Assembly (NCBI RefSeq): GCF_964204865.1
Contig: NC_135261.1
Span: forward strand, 15,686,001 to 15,750,000
DNA: 64,000 bases
Reading direction: 5' to 3'
Source of the DNA: Styela clava
Taxonomy: Eukaryota > Chordata > Ascidiacea > Stolidobranchia > Styelidae
Shown here: one piece after another, positions 27,025 through 39,840 of the stretch
How the letters are laid out: the number at the start of each line of letters is the position of its first letter
How positions within the stretch are numbered: the first letter of the stretch is position 1
Program-made: the position numbers and the translations under genes
Notes under the pieces: generated by a model
Told to the model about the DNA's origin: nothing
The model's input: only the letters and a program-made list of their open reading frames with translations
The model's database searches: none

Positions 27025-28597
27025 TTCAGATAATTTATGGTTACCGCCTGGGAGGTCAATAAAATGGATGATAATAGACTTTTTTGAGGTTGATAGGGGA
27101 GACTATTGACTTATTTCTCTCGTTTTGTTGACTCTTACAAGCTTGTATTGACATAATACGAAACGTAGTACTATCGTGTGAAACATCACGTGGGTATTAC
27201 CCATAACAGCGTAAAAATCATTTCACTACGGCCTAGATACCATTACATTACGTTGTGCAAGGCCTGTTGCCCAGTAAATCTAAAAACACAAAACAAGACA
27301 TAGTCTGATGAAAATTTTACAATCAAACTTGCATGGGCCACAGTAAAAACTACCTTCATGAATCATGAGTCATAATCTCAACTAAAAAATAGTTCAAACA
27401 AATCTTCAACACATCCGTTAAAATAACAAAGTTTTAAAATAGCCACAGACAGATACTGACAAACCCCGTTGTAACAAAGCGTTGGAAGAAACACAATAGA
27501 TTCTGAATCACAATTGTAACAATTTATTGTGTTACGTAATTGAATATAATTTTTTTCAAGAGACAAAAGACATGAACGAAAAACGGTTTCATGTTTTCAA
27601 CATTAAAGAGATAAATAAAACAGAACATTACAAAAGCACTGACTACAGCGTTCATAGGAAACTCAAGAAATTGAAAAAATGATGCATTATAACTAATTTG
27701 CAGCATGAATTTGATTTTTTAGTTATATGTTTATACTGTTTCTATGGCAACACTGCTACATATTATGTTCGATCCAATATTAATCAATTATATCCCTAAG
27801 CACACATAGCTTGTTGACAAATTAGATCCTTAAGCTATGGTTTATCAATAAATCATACTTGATCAAACATCGCCTGTCAACAATCACAGAATAAGTACAA
27901 ATCATCACTCCTATAATTTGAAAGATGCTTTTATAACAAAGACCACAGTTCATGTCCAGACAACACACCATATCTTACCTGAAAAATTGTTTGCTTAGCT
28001 GAAGTGGGCAAACAAGAATCAAAACGAAGCATAACAATGGAGTAATGAGTGACATGCCATTTTTTACTATATTCCAGGTCTAGCATGACTATGCTTACTC
28101 ATTCTTAATGAAATTTCGATGAAAAATTAAACAATTCTACAACTTTGGTACAAACACTGAAAAATTGAGTGCTAACCTAACTGCTAATTTTTTTTTTCAA
28201 TACAAAAATATGACCTATACGATTTATTGTCAAATTTAAAATGCTTTAAACATCGAGCAAAAAAGTAACATATACAGTGATGGGCCAGTGACTATCACAT
28301 AGTGACACCAACTTCTAGGACCTCACCAAAAGGGGAGACAGACATTTAGACAAAGATGGAAAAGGGGTTTTGGTGCCCTGCTTGTTCAGCATCGTAGTGA
28401 GAGAAAAAGTCTTAAAAAGTGTTCCCAAATCTAAAATAGGCTAGAAGATAGCAAATCTGATATTGCTATATAATTACCATAATACTAATAATGTAGGACT
28501 TGATGCTTAACAGCTTAATGTGTTGCTATCAATCATAATTTTTGAAGCTGTTTGTTGCTTTTTTGACGTGAGTTGGTGATATTATGAATGAAGATAA
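27025..28597. other. Intergenic region upstream of KIF24
   Basis: This holds the expected KIF24 promoter and any untranslated exon, but no TATA box, CpG-rich stretch or splice pair could be identified with confidence. No other gene is visible. The duplicated-segment mosaic starts at 28598. Confidence 0.5.
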
Positions 28598-30034
28598 TAC
28601 CGTATTTCCCGGCGAATAAGTCTACCTGGTAAATAGGACGAGGCCTGGTTATAAGCCTGAAAAAATGGGTTTTTGCATATAACCTCTCAATAAGACAGGC
28701 AGTAAAATCGGAATCTCAAATTACCCTGTATCGGCTTCTGAGCGGTGGAGGTGTTTACGCATTCGTTAAAATAACCCCTTATTAATTTTTTATTGTAGCG
28801 TAATATTCAATTCATGACAACTACGGAATTCAAACTGTCTTTCAATTTTAATGTAATTGTGCTCAACGTAACACAGCAATGTGTGCAGTTTTGATACATA
28901 CTTTTGCACTTTTGCGAATTCGTTATCGCCACTATAAAAATCCCAAGATATGCGATAAAATCCCGGAAAGTACAATTTGATCAAGGGCAATAAATATACA
29001 TATAAAGTGTATATATGTAACATACACATTCATCCTCTCGAAATCTCCAGAAACGAAATGTGTTGCTTCATTAATATATTAATAGTGATCAATTTAATCT
29101 GCGATACCAACACAAATCCGTGGACTTAAACATGTACAATTATATATAGCTCTGATTTGTATTTTTGCAAATTAAAAAACATATCTGATCTGTTGCTGCA
29201 ACACTCATTCCGCTCCATCGCTATGCTGTCACTCATTATTTTAAGGATATCACCCTGAGAAAAGAACCTTAAGTCAGCGATAATATCCCACAGAGTAAAT
29301 TTATTTAAAAAAGTGAATTAAATATACTTTACATAAACTATTATACATATATCATAGTCGGTCACGCCCCATCGGTAGTTGTAGAACACAAAATGTTTTT
29401 CCAATTTGCAATGTCAAAAATCATCTTTAATCTGTCACAGGCCATCCTAGAATAAAACTTAAATGGTGTTTTCTATTTTTTAGTATTTTATAATGTGGCT
29501 TTTCAATCAAGAAAATCTGGGTCACGAATTCACTTCTTTGTTTATCTTAGCATCTTGTCACACATGATTATGTAATACTCTTATGATTATGTAATAACTC
29601 TTTCTCACAAGTGCCGTTGGTTTTTTGAGAACAATAAAGTAATTATCGTGGCACAAAACATATGCTGAGTGAAATCACGCTGACAAAAACAATTGACAGT
29701 TTTCACAAATTGCAATCCCATGTGTAACGGTATTAGCTGTTCACTCGTGATGCACACACGAATGCGGCAACTTCAAATATGGTAGTCACAGCATTGAAAT
29801 CTCAGATTCACAGCGCGAGAACGCCGATTCATTTGAACTCACCTGATGAGGACGGGACGTTATAGGAATGCTATCGCGGTAGATATTTTATGGTCCTAAT
29901 TAAATCTGTAAATAATGAGCACACCTCTGCACCTCGAAAAAATGGAAATTATCATACTCGCCCAATAGACCCTCCTAAAATCAGGCCAAAAATTTAGGTC
30001 CAGAAAAGCGACTTCTTCGCCAGGAAATATGGTA
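28598..30034. mobile_element. DNA transposon-like element with about 25-bp terminal inverted repeats
   Basis: The left end is TACCGTATTTCCCGGCGA and the right end, read inward, is TACCATATTTCCTGGCGA; the match extends to about 25 bp with three or four differences. The 1437-bp body has no transposase. The target duplication is not clear. Its inner and right parts (from about 28909) are repeated at about 55515-56632 in segment U3, where the left end is missing. Superfamily not assigned. Confidence 0.6.
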
Positions 30035-30395
30035 ATAGGTGGGAATTAATTTTTATTAATCTAGACTTGATATAATCATAATTATAATCTAATAACTGTT
30101 TAGTCGATCAACTAGGATAATCACAGCCATACAAAATGCAGAAATCCTTTTTCATCCAAAGCTATACAATAGTTTTGTAGTTGTCCAATTAATTTTCCTG
30201 TGTACAATGCTGCAATGGTTTAGTTTAAAGTCACCTTGGAAGTTTAGTTGAAAAGTTGGGTTTAAAGAAAATTTAAAATCACTGAGTTATTTTCCAAATG
30301 AACACTGGCAAATGGAAACGTCATGCGGTCATGTTTTTCCCATATGATCCCTGGTACTTTCTTTTAACAGACAAAACCTCATGATTTATTTCTCA

Positions 30396-32436
30396 CTTAT
30401 TACTAGGGCTGTCCAAAATCGAATAATTTTTTGATTCGAATCGAATCGAATATTTTCGCCGAATCGAACCGAATAATCGAATATTATTGCGCGCCTGCCC
30501 TTCGATGTTGTGGTAACGTATGTGCAGTTACATCAAAGGAGATCACACGCTTGTATGAACTGGTCAAAAAAATTGGAGAACTCCAAAATTTGGGTCTCGA
30601 AAACTGTTTGAGTGTTAAGAGTAAAAATTGCACTATTTAAAAATTGCAATCTCAATTTTGATGCAATTCAAGAGTCCTGCTGCACACTAACACAAATATA
30701 TTTCTGTAACGTTTCGTCTGACCAAAATCAGACTTCCTCAGACAAGCAGTTTACAACAATGACAAGAAAAGAGCAATCATGCAGTTTAAATATGGCGATA
30801 AATAAATTTGTTTGAAATTAATTGTGAGCAAACAATGTAAAAACAATTATTGATATTCAGAAACAGATTGCAAAATAAAAAAATGCAACCGGTTCTCAGC
30901 ATGGAATAATTGTTCCGCGGCGTGCTTGATTTCACAATAAGTTTCACTAGAACATTTATCAATGTGTTCTAGGCTCAGATCTTGATAGCCAGGGTCCTTA
31001 TAATGTGATTCTTTTAAAGGCGTTGAATTCTTTTTAGTATTGCTTCTAAATTCTTTTCTTGTGGTAGTTGTCGAGTCCGGAGTTTGGCAGGATCCATTCG
31101 GATACAGAAGTCACGCGAAAAAGGCTAATATAACGATCAGTAGAGGTTGCGCGAGACTAACTCCCAATCCTTTCTCTATGCCTTTAAAAGAATCACATTA
31201 TAAGGACCCTGGCTATCAAGATCTGAGCCTAGAACACATTGATAAATGTTCTAGTGAAACTTATTGTGAAATCAAGCACGCCGCGGAACAATTATTCCAT
31301 GCTGAGAACCGGTTGCATTTTTTTATTTCGCAATCTGTTTCTGAATATCAATAATTGTTTTTTCATTGTTTGCTCACAATTAATTTCAAACAAATTTATT
31401 TATCGCCATATTTAAACTGAATGATTGCTCTTTTCTTGTCATTGTTGTAAACTGCTTGTCTGAGGAAGTCTGATTTTGGTCAGACGAAACGTTACAGAAA
31501 TATATTTGTGTTAGTGTGCAGCAGGACTCTTGAATTGCATATTATGGTATTTTATTCCTGCTACAGCATCCTTGCATTACATGCATACGGATCCACTAGC
31601 GCAAAAGCATAGAGAAAGGATTGGGAGTTAGTCTCGCGCAACCTCTACTGATCAATTTTGATGGATTCAGTTTTAGTAGGACATATAAAGCCTGTAGATG
31701 CTATTTTAATCCTATTCACTAGTCTTTATGTTTTTTTGTGTAAATGTCAGCAAAATAATAACAACCATCAATATAGATAAAAATTGCATTTAAAAATTCC
31801 AAGCTAGTTTGATGACAATATTATTTGAGGACTATAATATTGTTAGTGTACAACAGCCATCAAAATGCAAGAGTGCAATTATTTGTCTTGGTATATAGAT
31901 GGATAATACAGTAATGCCATCATGAGAAATTACAAATTCCATTTAAAGAAGGTATTGCCATCATAAGGATCCCAAAACACCTGTTTCAGCTTTGAGTTGC
32001 CTGTACCATGTTCCTATGATAACTAACTCAACAGCTTCAAATCGATTCTATTTATAGAACTATCGTTTTCTAAATTGTCTCCTTTTTCTCCTTGTTCTCT
32101 CTCAAAAACGTCACGATCGACTATACCTTGTTTTGATGACCACGCATGAAATGGCTAATCACGTGCCACCGGGCGGGCATTAGTAATGACATGTTTATCA
32201 CAAAATGAAGGCGAGAGAAATACCGGGAAACCAATTAAGCAAGCCGGGAGCGAGAGTGGTCTGAGCTCGGAGCGCCGCCCCTTGCCCGATGAAAAACATC
32301 CCGTAAAGGTGGTTTCCGCTTTATGTACCGGTACCTAATTTTAGCGATTCGAAAATTAGCCGAAAAACGATTCGAATAATTTGCGATTCGATTCGATTTC
32401 GAATATTTGGTTCGCTTGGACAGCCCTACTTATTAC
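30396..32436. mobile_element. hAT-type element with 8-bp target duplication and an internal giant palindrome
   Basis: The element at 30404-32428 (2025 bp) is flanked by CTTATTAC at 30396-30403 and 32429-32436. Both ends start TAGGGCTGTCCAA, followed by ATTCGAAT/CGATTCG-rich subterminal sequence. The octamer duplication places it in hAT. No transposase is visible. The interior carries inverted arms at 30661-31021 and 31180-31540 and a second 47-bp inverted pair at 31135-31181 and 31607-31653. It lies in U1 in a region not shared with U3. Confidence 0.8.
30661..31540. repeat. Inverted repeat with two 361-bp arms
   Basis: The left arm 30661-31021 begins ATGCAATTCAAGAG, and the right arm 31180-31540 ends CTCTTGAATTGCAT. 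The arms are nearly identical through landmarks such as TCAGATCTTGATAGCC and its complement. The loop is 158 bp. Open frames across it are by-products. Confidence 0.85.
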
Positions 32437-32865
32437 AGTAGACTATTATCAAAAATTAACATTTTTTTACTTTAAATCAGATTGAAGAATGATGTTTAGA
32501 TATAAAAATAAAATACAGGTAGACTTGAAGGCTGTGAAGACAACTTCCAGACTGCTTGGGTTCTGAACCTACCGTAACAAAATCCTGCGATCTGGCAATG
32601 CCAGACTGCAAGAGGGCAGAAAGTCTGCAATTCACAGCCTTGAATTCTGTTCTCGATTGTTGAATTGGAAGATTGGGTTGATGGCTACAACACTGCACGC
32701 AAGTACCGGTACTGGCAGACTGGTACCGTAAAGGAGAAAAGACTGAAAGACCCATAGTCTACATCGGTAACATCGGGCGACTTGGAAATATCTTTTTATT
32801 TAATATTTTACTTTACTGTTCACCCTTGTTTAAGTAGTACGGTTACTAACAAATTGCATGTTTGA

Positions 32866-32890
32866 ATTTTTTTTTTTTTTTTTTTTTTTA
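32866..32890. repeat. Poly(T) tract
   Basis: A run of more than 20 T in U1, absent from the matching position of U3. Confidence 0.8.
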
Positions 32891-34735
32891 ATTGGTTCAC
32901 TCATTGAGTGATTTCAATAAATATGTAAAAAATAAATAAACAAATAAAATAAATTTTAGTCCACATTCCATTCATGATCCATTTGTTAAATTGAGTTTCA
33001 CAGTTTGAATTAATAGTGTTATTAGCCTACAAGTAAGAGCAGAACAAAAGTTTAACCTACAAATAAACTTCAGCATGAACAACCACCAAACTGCCAGAGC
33101 ACTGATTTCGGCTGCAAAGTTGCGCTAAGCTCCAAAACGGATTTGGATTTACCGCTGCTCAACGGTTAATGGATCTTTCACCGACCCTTGACCCCAGAAA
33201 ATTGTGGGCTATTCGCAGCTTTTATGATTTTATTTCGACCCCTATTTTCAGCATAATAGACGATAAAACAATTTATAGGAACAAAATAAATAGAACTGAT
33301 TACCGAATTGGGAGAGCAAACAAAACCTTAAGTAAGATTTGAAGCGTACAGCTTTTAGATGGAAAGGTATTGATAAAGAAGTTGTACGTGTTCGCTCACC
33401 CAAATTTTTCGAGACTAAATTTTGAATATTGTAGTAACTGAACTAAATCTCATCGGAAAACATAACTACAAATAAATTACTTCATTCGCAACTAATTTTC
33501 GGTTATTCACCTGAAAACTGGCAAAAAGAAAGACAAAACCGCGAAAACGAGGCAATGCTGTCTGAGTGAACAAAACGTCTGAGCGGCTGCAAAAATTGTA
33601 ATTGTTACATCATCTTAAAATCCTTGCTGATTGGTAATTGTTACGGAAAAAACAAGGAAATCGATGCTCGGGGATACATTCATTCAGAGAGTGATTTTGT
33701 GCATAACTGGTTTAAACATGAAATTTTCGCCCAGTGCTATAGAAGATTTTCGATTTTGTTGGATACTATACGAAAAATAACTCAAAGTAGAATTATACAA
33801 AAAAAACTATCTTGGCGCTACACACATCAGTAAGCAGTAAACATTTTCAACGAAATATAAACTTGGCTAACATAATGACTAAACACTGACAGAAATTAAA
33901 CACTGGCACAGAATCGAATATTGAAACAGTCGTTTAGGTGTCAATTGATAACGCATAAGCTTTGATGGCGGAGGAAAACGTAACCGACCCGCGTAACCGA
34001 ATTATTTTTCAGTTCATTCGATCTCCCACTGGTTTCCCAACTAGAAGCTCGAAGTAAGCTCGTCTCCAGTGATTTATTAGGCTCTAAGCGGTATTTCTTA
34101 ACGAACACTGTTAACACCAAGATAAAACTAACCAATCCCATACTCGAGATGGCTGGTAACCGGAAGAGAGGCTGTGATGCGCCATATGATTAAGCCGTCT
34201 AATCGCCTTTACTATCCCCGAGATAAATAAGTAAAGCCTATCCTAAAAATGAATTACATGAATCACATAACCATTGTTCTCTTGATCGGGGAAAATCGGT
34301 AGGCCTCTACTTCTTGGTATCCTTGTTGTTGTTGAAAAAAATCGCTTATGTCTTCAATTACTGCACCAATTGCTTTGGAATTTTCAGTGCTTAAATATTG
34401 TTGTTGTCGTTATAAGATTTTCACTGTTATTTATTTCAAACATTTCTGTAGAAATAATGGGATTCGTTTGTGCACTGATTCGCACTGTGTTGCAATTCCG
34501 CGATCGTTTTTTATCGATATCGTCGACAGCGAAGCGCGGGATTGTTTTGGTGTATAAGGTAGACTGCTGGTACTACAAAAATTTTTGCACGCGTTTCGCA
34601 CATGACATCGAGTCTGCAACCCACTTCCTAAATTTTAAAAATTAATATTTTTTTTTTATTATGGCCAAAAAGGTTCAGAACAAATGTGGCAAAGTGATAC
34701 TACACAAGTGCTGGTCAGTGACTTACACGTCAGTA

Positions 34736-37586
34736 GGGGAGAGTGGGGCACAGTGGCCCTCATTTTTTCTTTGGCGATTTTCGAACTATTCACTACGCTA
34801 TTTCAACTTCTAAAGAATATGACTACATTGTAAGAGAAACGAACTTTTTATTTCTTACCAAAGAATTTGCTCAATGGGAATATTTTTCCTGTGAGCCAGG
34901 TTTTTTGAAAAAAAAAATTTTTGTCCCACTCTGCCCCGACGTCGGTATACAGTGGGACGGTGGTTGGGTCACAGTGGGACATTCAGAAGGAAATAATTTA
35001 TAAAGAACAAAACACCATCAGGAAAGACATTTTGCTAAAATATCGAGCCATTATTCGTCCTTCAAAGCTACTGGATATTCCATTGTGTGAGATCTTCACT
35101 AAATCGGTAGTGTCTGGAAGCTCTTGCCGTGCCGCCAACTTTAACTGGAGCTTCAAGGCGACAGACTACATCTTCTTCATCCAGCCCGAATGTGCTTTCT
35201 TCATCTTCGGGGAAAGCAAAAGCGGAATTTGTTGCTTTCGACGGGATTCTTCGCATAAATATAACTTCAAATTCCTTCTCGTCGTCGTCCTTGTCAAGAA
35301 TTTTACCGACGTAATGCAACGCGTTTCCACCACGTCTTCTACTGAATTTAATAATGGCAAAATCCCCTACAGCTGCCACCAGATCTACACCATCGTCTAC
35401 ACGCGAATCAACTTCACTTTCCAGATCGCTATCGTCATTCAAGGGGACAGATGATTCATCACTGCTCGTTTCAGCAGGTGCCGCAGCCTTCTTTCGCTTG
35501 GGGTACTTCTTAGAGCTTTTGATTTTGGATTGTGAGGTAGTCAATTTAGCTGTTAAAGCCTCTTTCACCGGCGTATCCGTGAGAACAAGCGTCTTTGAGC
35601 TCTTTCTCCCACACCTTTTTCTTCGCGGACAGGCTTTGTTGAACGGTCTGACATCTTCTGGTGAGAAATGTGCAGTAGTGCCGGAGGTCCCAGGCAAAGA
35701 GCTTACATCGGCGTTGCTTGGCGCAGCCTGACACTCTTCGCTATCACCTACTTTTGGTTCTGGGCGATCTGTAACAAAGGAAGACAAGAACTCATGGTCG
35801 CCAAATATATCTCGATCAAACGGAAATATTCCAGACACCCGAAATCCCGACTGAATATTTTCAGGCGTGAACGCGCGAACGTATGCTGTTTTAGCAACTC
35901 CGGCGATATCGTATATCGTTAGAGTTTTGCCTGCATGTTCTGGAAGAGTTAGCCACGCATCAACGGCGTTATTGTAGTAATGTTTCAGCGGCCCATATAC
36001 AGACCTGTCCAGAGGCTGTAGTTTGTGACTACAGTGGGGTGGAAATGTGAAGAGAACCATACCATTTTCCTTTGCGTAATTGAGAGAATCAATCGTGGTG
36101 TGACTCTTGTGGTTGACCATTAGTAATAGTGCGGGAGTTGAAGGTGTGCAGTTTCCATGTTTTACGAAATGTTTCATTTATGAAAGAAAGATTTCTGAAT
36201 TTATCCAACCAGATTTGTTTGCAAACCCAGCTGCACCAAGTGGCGCACCTCTCAGCATATGTTCTCTGAAGTTGACTCTAGGAAAAATGAAGCACGGAGG
36301 TATGGAGTTTCCTAGTGCATTGACTGCTCCTATCATTGTCACAAGAAGTCCCCTTTCGGCCGAAGTAATCTTTCCCACTTGCTTTATACCTGTTTCGGCA
36401 ATGATCTTGGACGGCACTTGAACGGTAGTTAACCCGGTTTCGTCCATGTTATATATGGAATTTGGCTCAAACTTGTTACGCTTCATAACGGAATCAAGGT
36501 TATCAAAGAATTCGCCAACATTTTTCCTGTTGAAACTGGTAGCTCTCGACAAACTTGTGGCTTCTGGTTTGCGCAGAGAGAGTTTAGGATGACGCTGCAT
36601 GAATCCGTACAGCCAGTCGCTTCCTGCCCTACTGTTCTCAACCCATGACCGCGGAATGTTTGTTCCATTTTTAACTGCCATTTTATACGCTAGCTCTCGA
36701 ACCTCGTCTTTTCGAAGCCCGTAGTGGTGTCTGGATGCCTGTAGCAGATAACTCGAAAGCTCACCTTCTTCCTCATCCGAAAATATTCTTCTTACCGTGT
36801 AGTTAGGACGAAAATACTCGAGGCTATCTGAGGGCGCTGAGTCGGACACAGAACTTTCTGACATAAACTTCAGTTTTTTGACGTACCTTGATAGGGTTGT
36901 TTTGGGAATGACATTTTCTCTTGCAGTTGTACGCAGTTTTTTGCCTTCATGAATTACCTGCTCTGCTGCTCTCTTCATTACCAATGGATCGATCTGTCCT
37001 ATGAAGGTTTTTCTTTTCCTTTTACGTGGCATTTTGCTAGTTGTTTATTTAAATCAATTAGGATTGCTCTGAAATAGGAAGACAATCCAACATTGCAACT
37101 AGCAAGCAGGAGCGGGGACAGAAGGTAGGCTACTCTAGGTCTCTCAAACCCTACAGAGCTGTGGAGGGGTTCAGTGGGACACGTCCCAGTGTGTACTCGT
37201 GGTTGATGTCCCACTGTGCCCAAGCCCACCATTATGGGATAATTGACCCTCTCACGACAAGGAGGCTAGAGTGCCGATCTATCTTATACCCCGTCATAAG
37301 CCACTGTGGGGCATCTACCTGGCATGCCAATATGGGCGACAAAAGACATGCGGGCTGCAGTTTAGAAGAAAATACTCCGGCAATTTATTTTTACTTTGGC
37401 CCCCTAAAAACAACGAAAGTCTCCTAACTTTTTCCAATACGACCTACCGGCGCAAATAAATTTCCTAAAGGACAGGCTTGACCGTGACTTTTTTCAGTTT
37501 GGTCACGTGCCCGGTACGACCACCGGTGTCGCTAGTGAGTGGATTGGACCACTGTGCCCCATGGGCCACCGTGCCCCACCCTCCCC
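34736..37586 (-). mobile_element. pogo/Tigger-type DNA transposon
   Basis: The 2851-bp element has inverted ends GGGGAGAGTGGGGCACAG (left) and GGGGAGGGTGGGGCACGG (right, read inward) and a TA duplication at 34734-34735 and 37587-37588. The equivalent site in U3 (59408-59409) reads ...GAGTACTTTTGAAG with one TA and no element, which is an empty site confirming both edges. Variants of the end motif (AGTGGGAC, TCCCACTGTGCCC) recur inside both ends. It encodes one interrupted DDE transposase on the minus strand. Confidence 0.92.
35068..37032 (-). pseudogene. pogo/Tigger transposase pseudogene (in-frame stop, catalytic Asp lost)
   Basis: The 654-codon frame starts at the ATG at 37030-37032 and is interrupted only by a TAA at 36178-36180 (codon 285). 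Order: psq-type helix-turn-helix (about 1-56, MPRKRKRKTF start), CENP-B-type DNA-binding region (about 80-150), DDE catalytic domain, and a Lys- and acid-rich C-terminus. The first catalytic Asp is present in YNMDETGL (D197) and the third in HKLQPLD (D342). The second, expected in the LLLxDNHxSH motif, is Val here (LLMVNHKSH, V306, codon 36117-36115). The spacing from 306 to 342 fits DD35D. Two independent lesions make it inactive, although the rest of the frame is intact, so the copy is fairly young. Confidence 0.92.
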
Positions 37587-38118
37587 TACTTTTGAAGTAT
37601 GCGCTTCTGAAAATGTTTTCTGACATTCGAATTACCAAATTTTATTCCGTGGATATTTCGAAAATATTTTAGGAAATGAATATATATATTTATATATTGA
37701 GTCCAACAAAGCGGCGGTGAAATTCTGATTATTTTATTGTGATTCTAAATATTTATCGCTTAGATGCAACTTCTATATTCATCAACAATACGAGATTCCT
37801 TGAGTATTGCTGGTCTTTTTAATCGATTTCCACCGAGAAAGTGTGGCTTCACTATTAAGTGAAAACAAAAATTCCAATCTGAACAATTTTAATAACACGA
37901 CTTATAATATATATATCAGAAAAATACTTGCTTGGGGATTTTGGAGATCTGCGCTTTACAATCAAATATTAGGCCTGAAATAAACTTCTTTAGAGTTTAG
38001 AGAACTATTCCTATTAAATTTCTGGTCGATGGTTTACCCTGGTCATTGTTCCATTTGATAAACCCTGCTTCAACAGCAGAGAATGATATATTTATGTCAA
38101 AAATTGTAATGCTTCAAG

Positions 38119-38124
38119 TTTATT
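38119..38124 (-). terminator. Poly(A) signal of peptide gene A
   Basis: AATAAA on the minus strand, 97 nt past the stop; conserved at the same distance in genes B, C and the hybrids. Confidence 0.65.
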
Positions 38125-38220
38125 CGATTTGAAAATAAAAATGACAATGAGATGCATTTAATAAATTTCAGGTGATTTCAAAATTTCACAAAAAGCTGTC
38201 TTGAATTTCCGACCGTTCGA

Positions 38221-39176
38221 TCATCCTATACTTGGCCCTCCTTTATCCAAGTCTTCAAAATCAGCAAGAAAATCTGTAACACGTATTTGTATATTTATAA
38301 TACACAATCATATGTAAATGATATCATCAATTAGAAGACTCCACTAAGTCAAGATTCCAATCTTCAATTTGAATTAGGTACGTGAGAATGTCATAACACA
38401 ACGGCGTCAATAGGGAATCATTTTAATTCAGCATTTCCGAAATGAAGTTCCAAATCGTAAAAAAGTTCGAATCGAAAATTGAATATACTTTAATTAACTA
38501 TACTATATGACTTTGTTAATTTTCAATTTGCTTGTAGGGATTACGATTGAACATTTCTGGTTGGAAATCGACAAAATTTTAAAACAATTCTATATATTGT
38601 CAGCCAACGTAATGCCATAATTGACCGCTCTAAATTTAGTATACATATGGATAGATTTATTGAGAGATTTTTAATTAGTTCGACGAAACATATCAAAAAC
38701 AAAATTTTACGGTTTTTATGGAAAAAATAAAAAATATATATACTCGGAGACTACTTTATACAATCTTACCAGCAAAATTGTCATCGTGAAAAATCGAACG
38801 TTTTTTCTTTGCCCAATTTATAGGCGGTGTTCGTCTGTTTGAAAGTAATTTAGTGTAAGAGATAAAAAGCGAGAGTGTACGACGATAATAGTGTTCGCAG
38901 CCATTTAATTTCGACTCAAGTACGTACGTAAATGAGTAGAATGTCAGTGATTTTGAAAAATTAAAAGTTTGCTTAAAGTCTGACAACACGAATTAAATTT
39001 CAAGCTCATATATATATATACCATCTTCTGAATATGACTTATTTTATAATTGTTTACCTCGTTTCCCCGTGGTCATTTATAGGCGCCGGAGTTGCACCGG
39101 TATCAAATGGTGTCACTTCAACAACCATAGCGGCATAAACAACAAAAACAGTTGCTGCGAAATATCTGAGTTTCAT
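38221..39176 (-). CDS. Secreted peptide precursor, type A (unrecognised family, 78 aa, three exons)
   Basis: Exons 39176-39058, 38834-38770 and 38273-38221 join in frame (phases 2 and 1) with GT-AG introns into 78 residues. Exon 1 encodes a signal peptide (MKLRYFAATVFVVYAAMV) and a Thr/Pro-rich stretch (TPFDTGATPAP). Exon 2 encodes PPINWAKKKRSIFHDDNFA, with a tetrabasic furin/convertase-type site at 49-52. Exon 3 encodes an acidic tail (DFLADFEDLDKGGPSIG). A TATA box lies 49-56 bp upstream of the ATG and an AATAAA 97 nt past the stop. Such a layout suits a processed secreted peptide (hormone-like, neuropeptide or host-defence), but the product and function are not known to me. Support comes from conservation of all exons, splice sites and control signals in genes B and C. 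Exon 3 lies just outside the tandem block, so this is the only complete type A gene. Confidence 0.75.
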
Positions 39177-39224
39177 CTTGCTTTGGTATCAGTTTGTAGC
39201 ATGTTCAAATGAAATCACTCGCTT

Positions 39225-39232
39225 TATTTATA
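39225..39232 (-). promoter_or_regulatory. TATA box of peptide gene A
   Basis: TATAAATA on the minus strand, 49 bp upstream of the ATG; the same motif and distance occur in genes B, C and both hybrids. Confidence 0.7.
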
Positions 39233-39840
39233 CGGCTATCTCTTTATTTCCTTAAGTAATAAAAAGCTTTCTACTCGAATGAATTATCGTTATCAATTTG
39301 AAAGTAGAGTCAATTTAATTAGCATAATCTGGGGTGGTGACTCTTCAATAGATAAGATCGGTTGCTATTTGGCTATGTTTTTTTGGGTTGAAACTGCTCA
39401 ATCACTTGCAAATAGGTCGATTTTTCTCGATAAGTACATATGACTGAGGTAATTAAGGAATGCATAATATCCACTTAACAATAAATATAGTAATAGCCAC
39501 AGAATCAATTAAAAGTGAAAAATTGATTGTATAAAGCTTGTTAAATTTTAGCTAATTTTTATCTTTCTTCTTTTTTATCTATTTAATAAATGTAATGATG
39601 ATAAGCGTAATGTATTCATTGTCAAAAAATTTCTTATTGTTTCAAAATTACATATTATCTATGCACATGTCTTAATCGTTTTTACATTCATGAACGATCC
39701 ACAATTGCAAAAACAAAAACCTTCTGTTAAATCGAGTTTCAGAATTTATTCCATATACTTATATCTATTACACTAATAATAATGTGACGACTATCTTATA
39801 GTCATAAAATTGGTATAATTGAACATATGATGTTACATAT

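Noticed and set aside
31040..31354. 104-codon frame within the large palindrome
   Set aside because: It spans the loop and one palindrome arm, has no motif, and is not supported by any second copy.
31460..31489. Hammerhead-ribozyme-like core (CTGAGGA, a 6-bp stem, GAAA) in the palindrome arm
   Set aside because: An extra base separates CTGAGGA from the stem, and no partner strand with a cleavage site for stem III was found nearby. Such sequences also occur in retroelement coding ends.
34348..34557. Short frame starting MSSITAPIALEFSV, present in both U1 and U3 (58905-59147)
   Set aside because: Its presence in both is explained by segmental duplication. Indels change its length and C-terminus between copies and no motif is recognisable.
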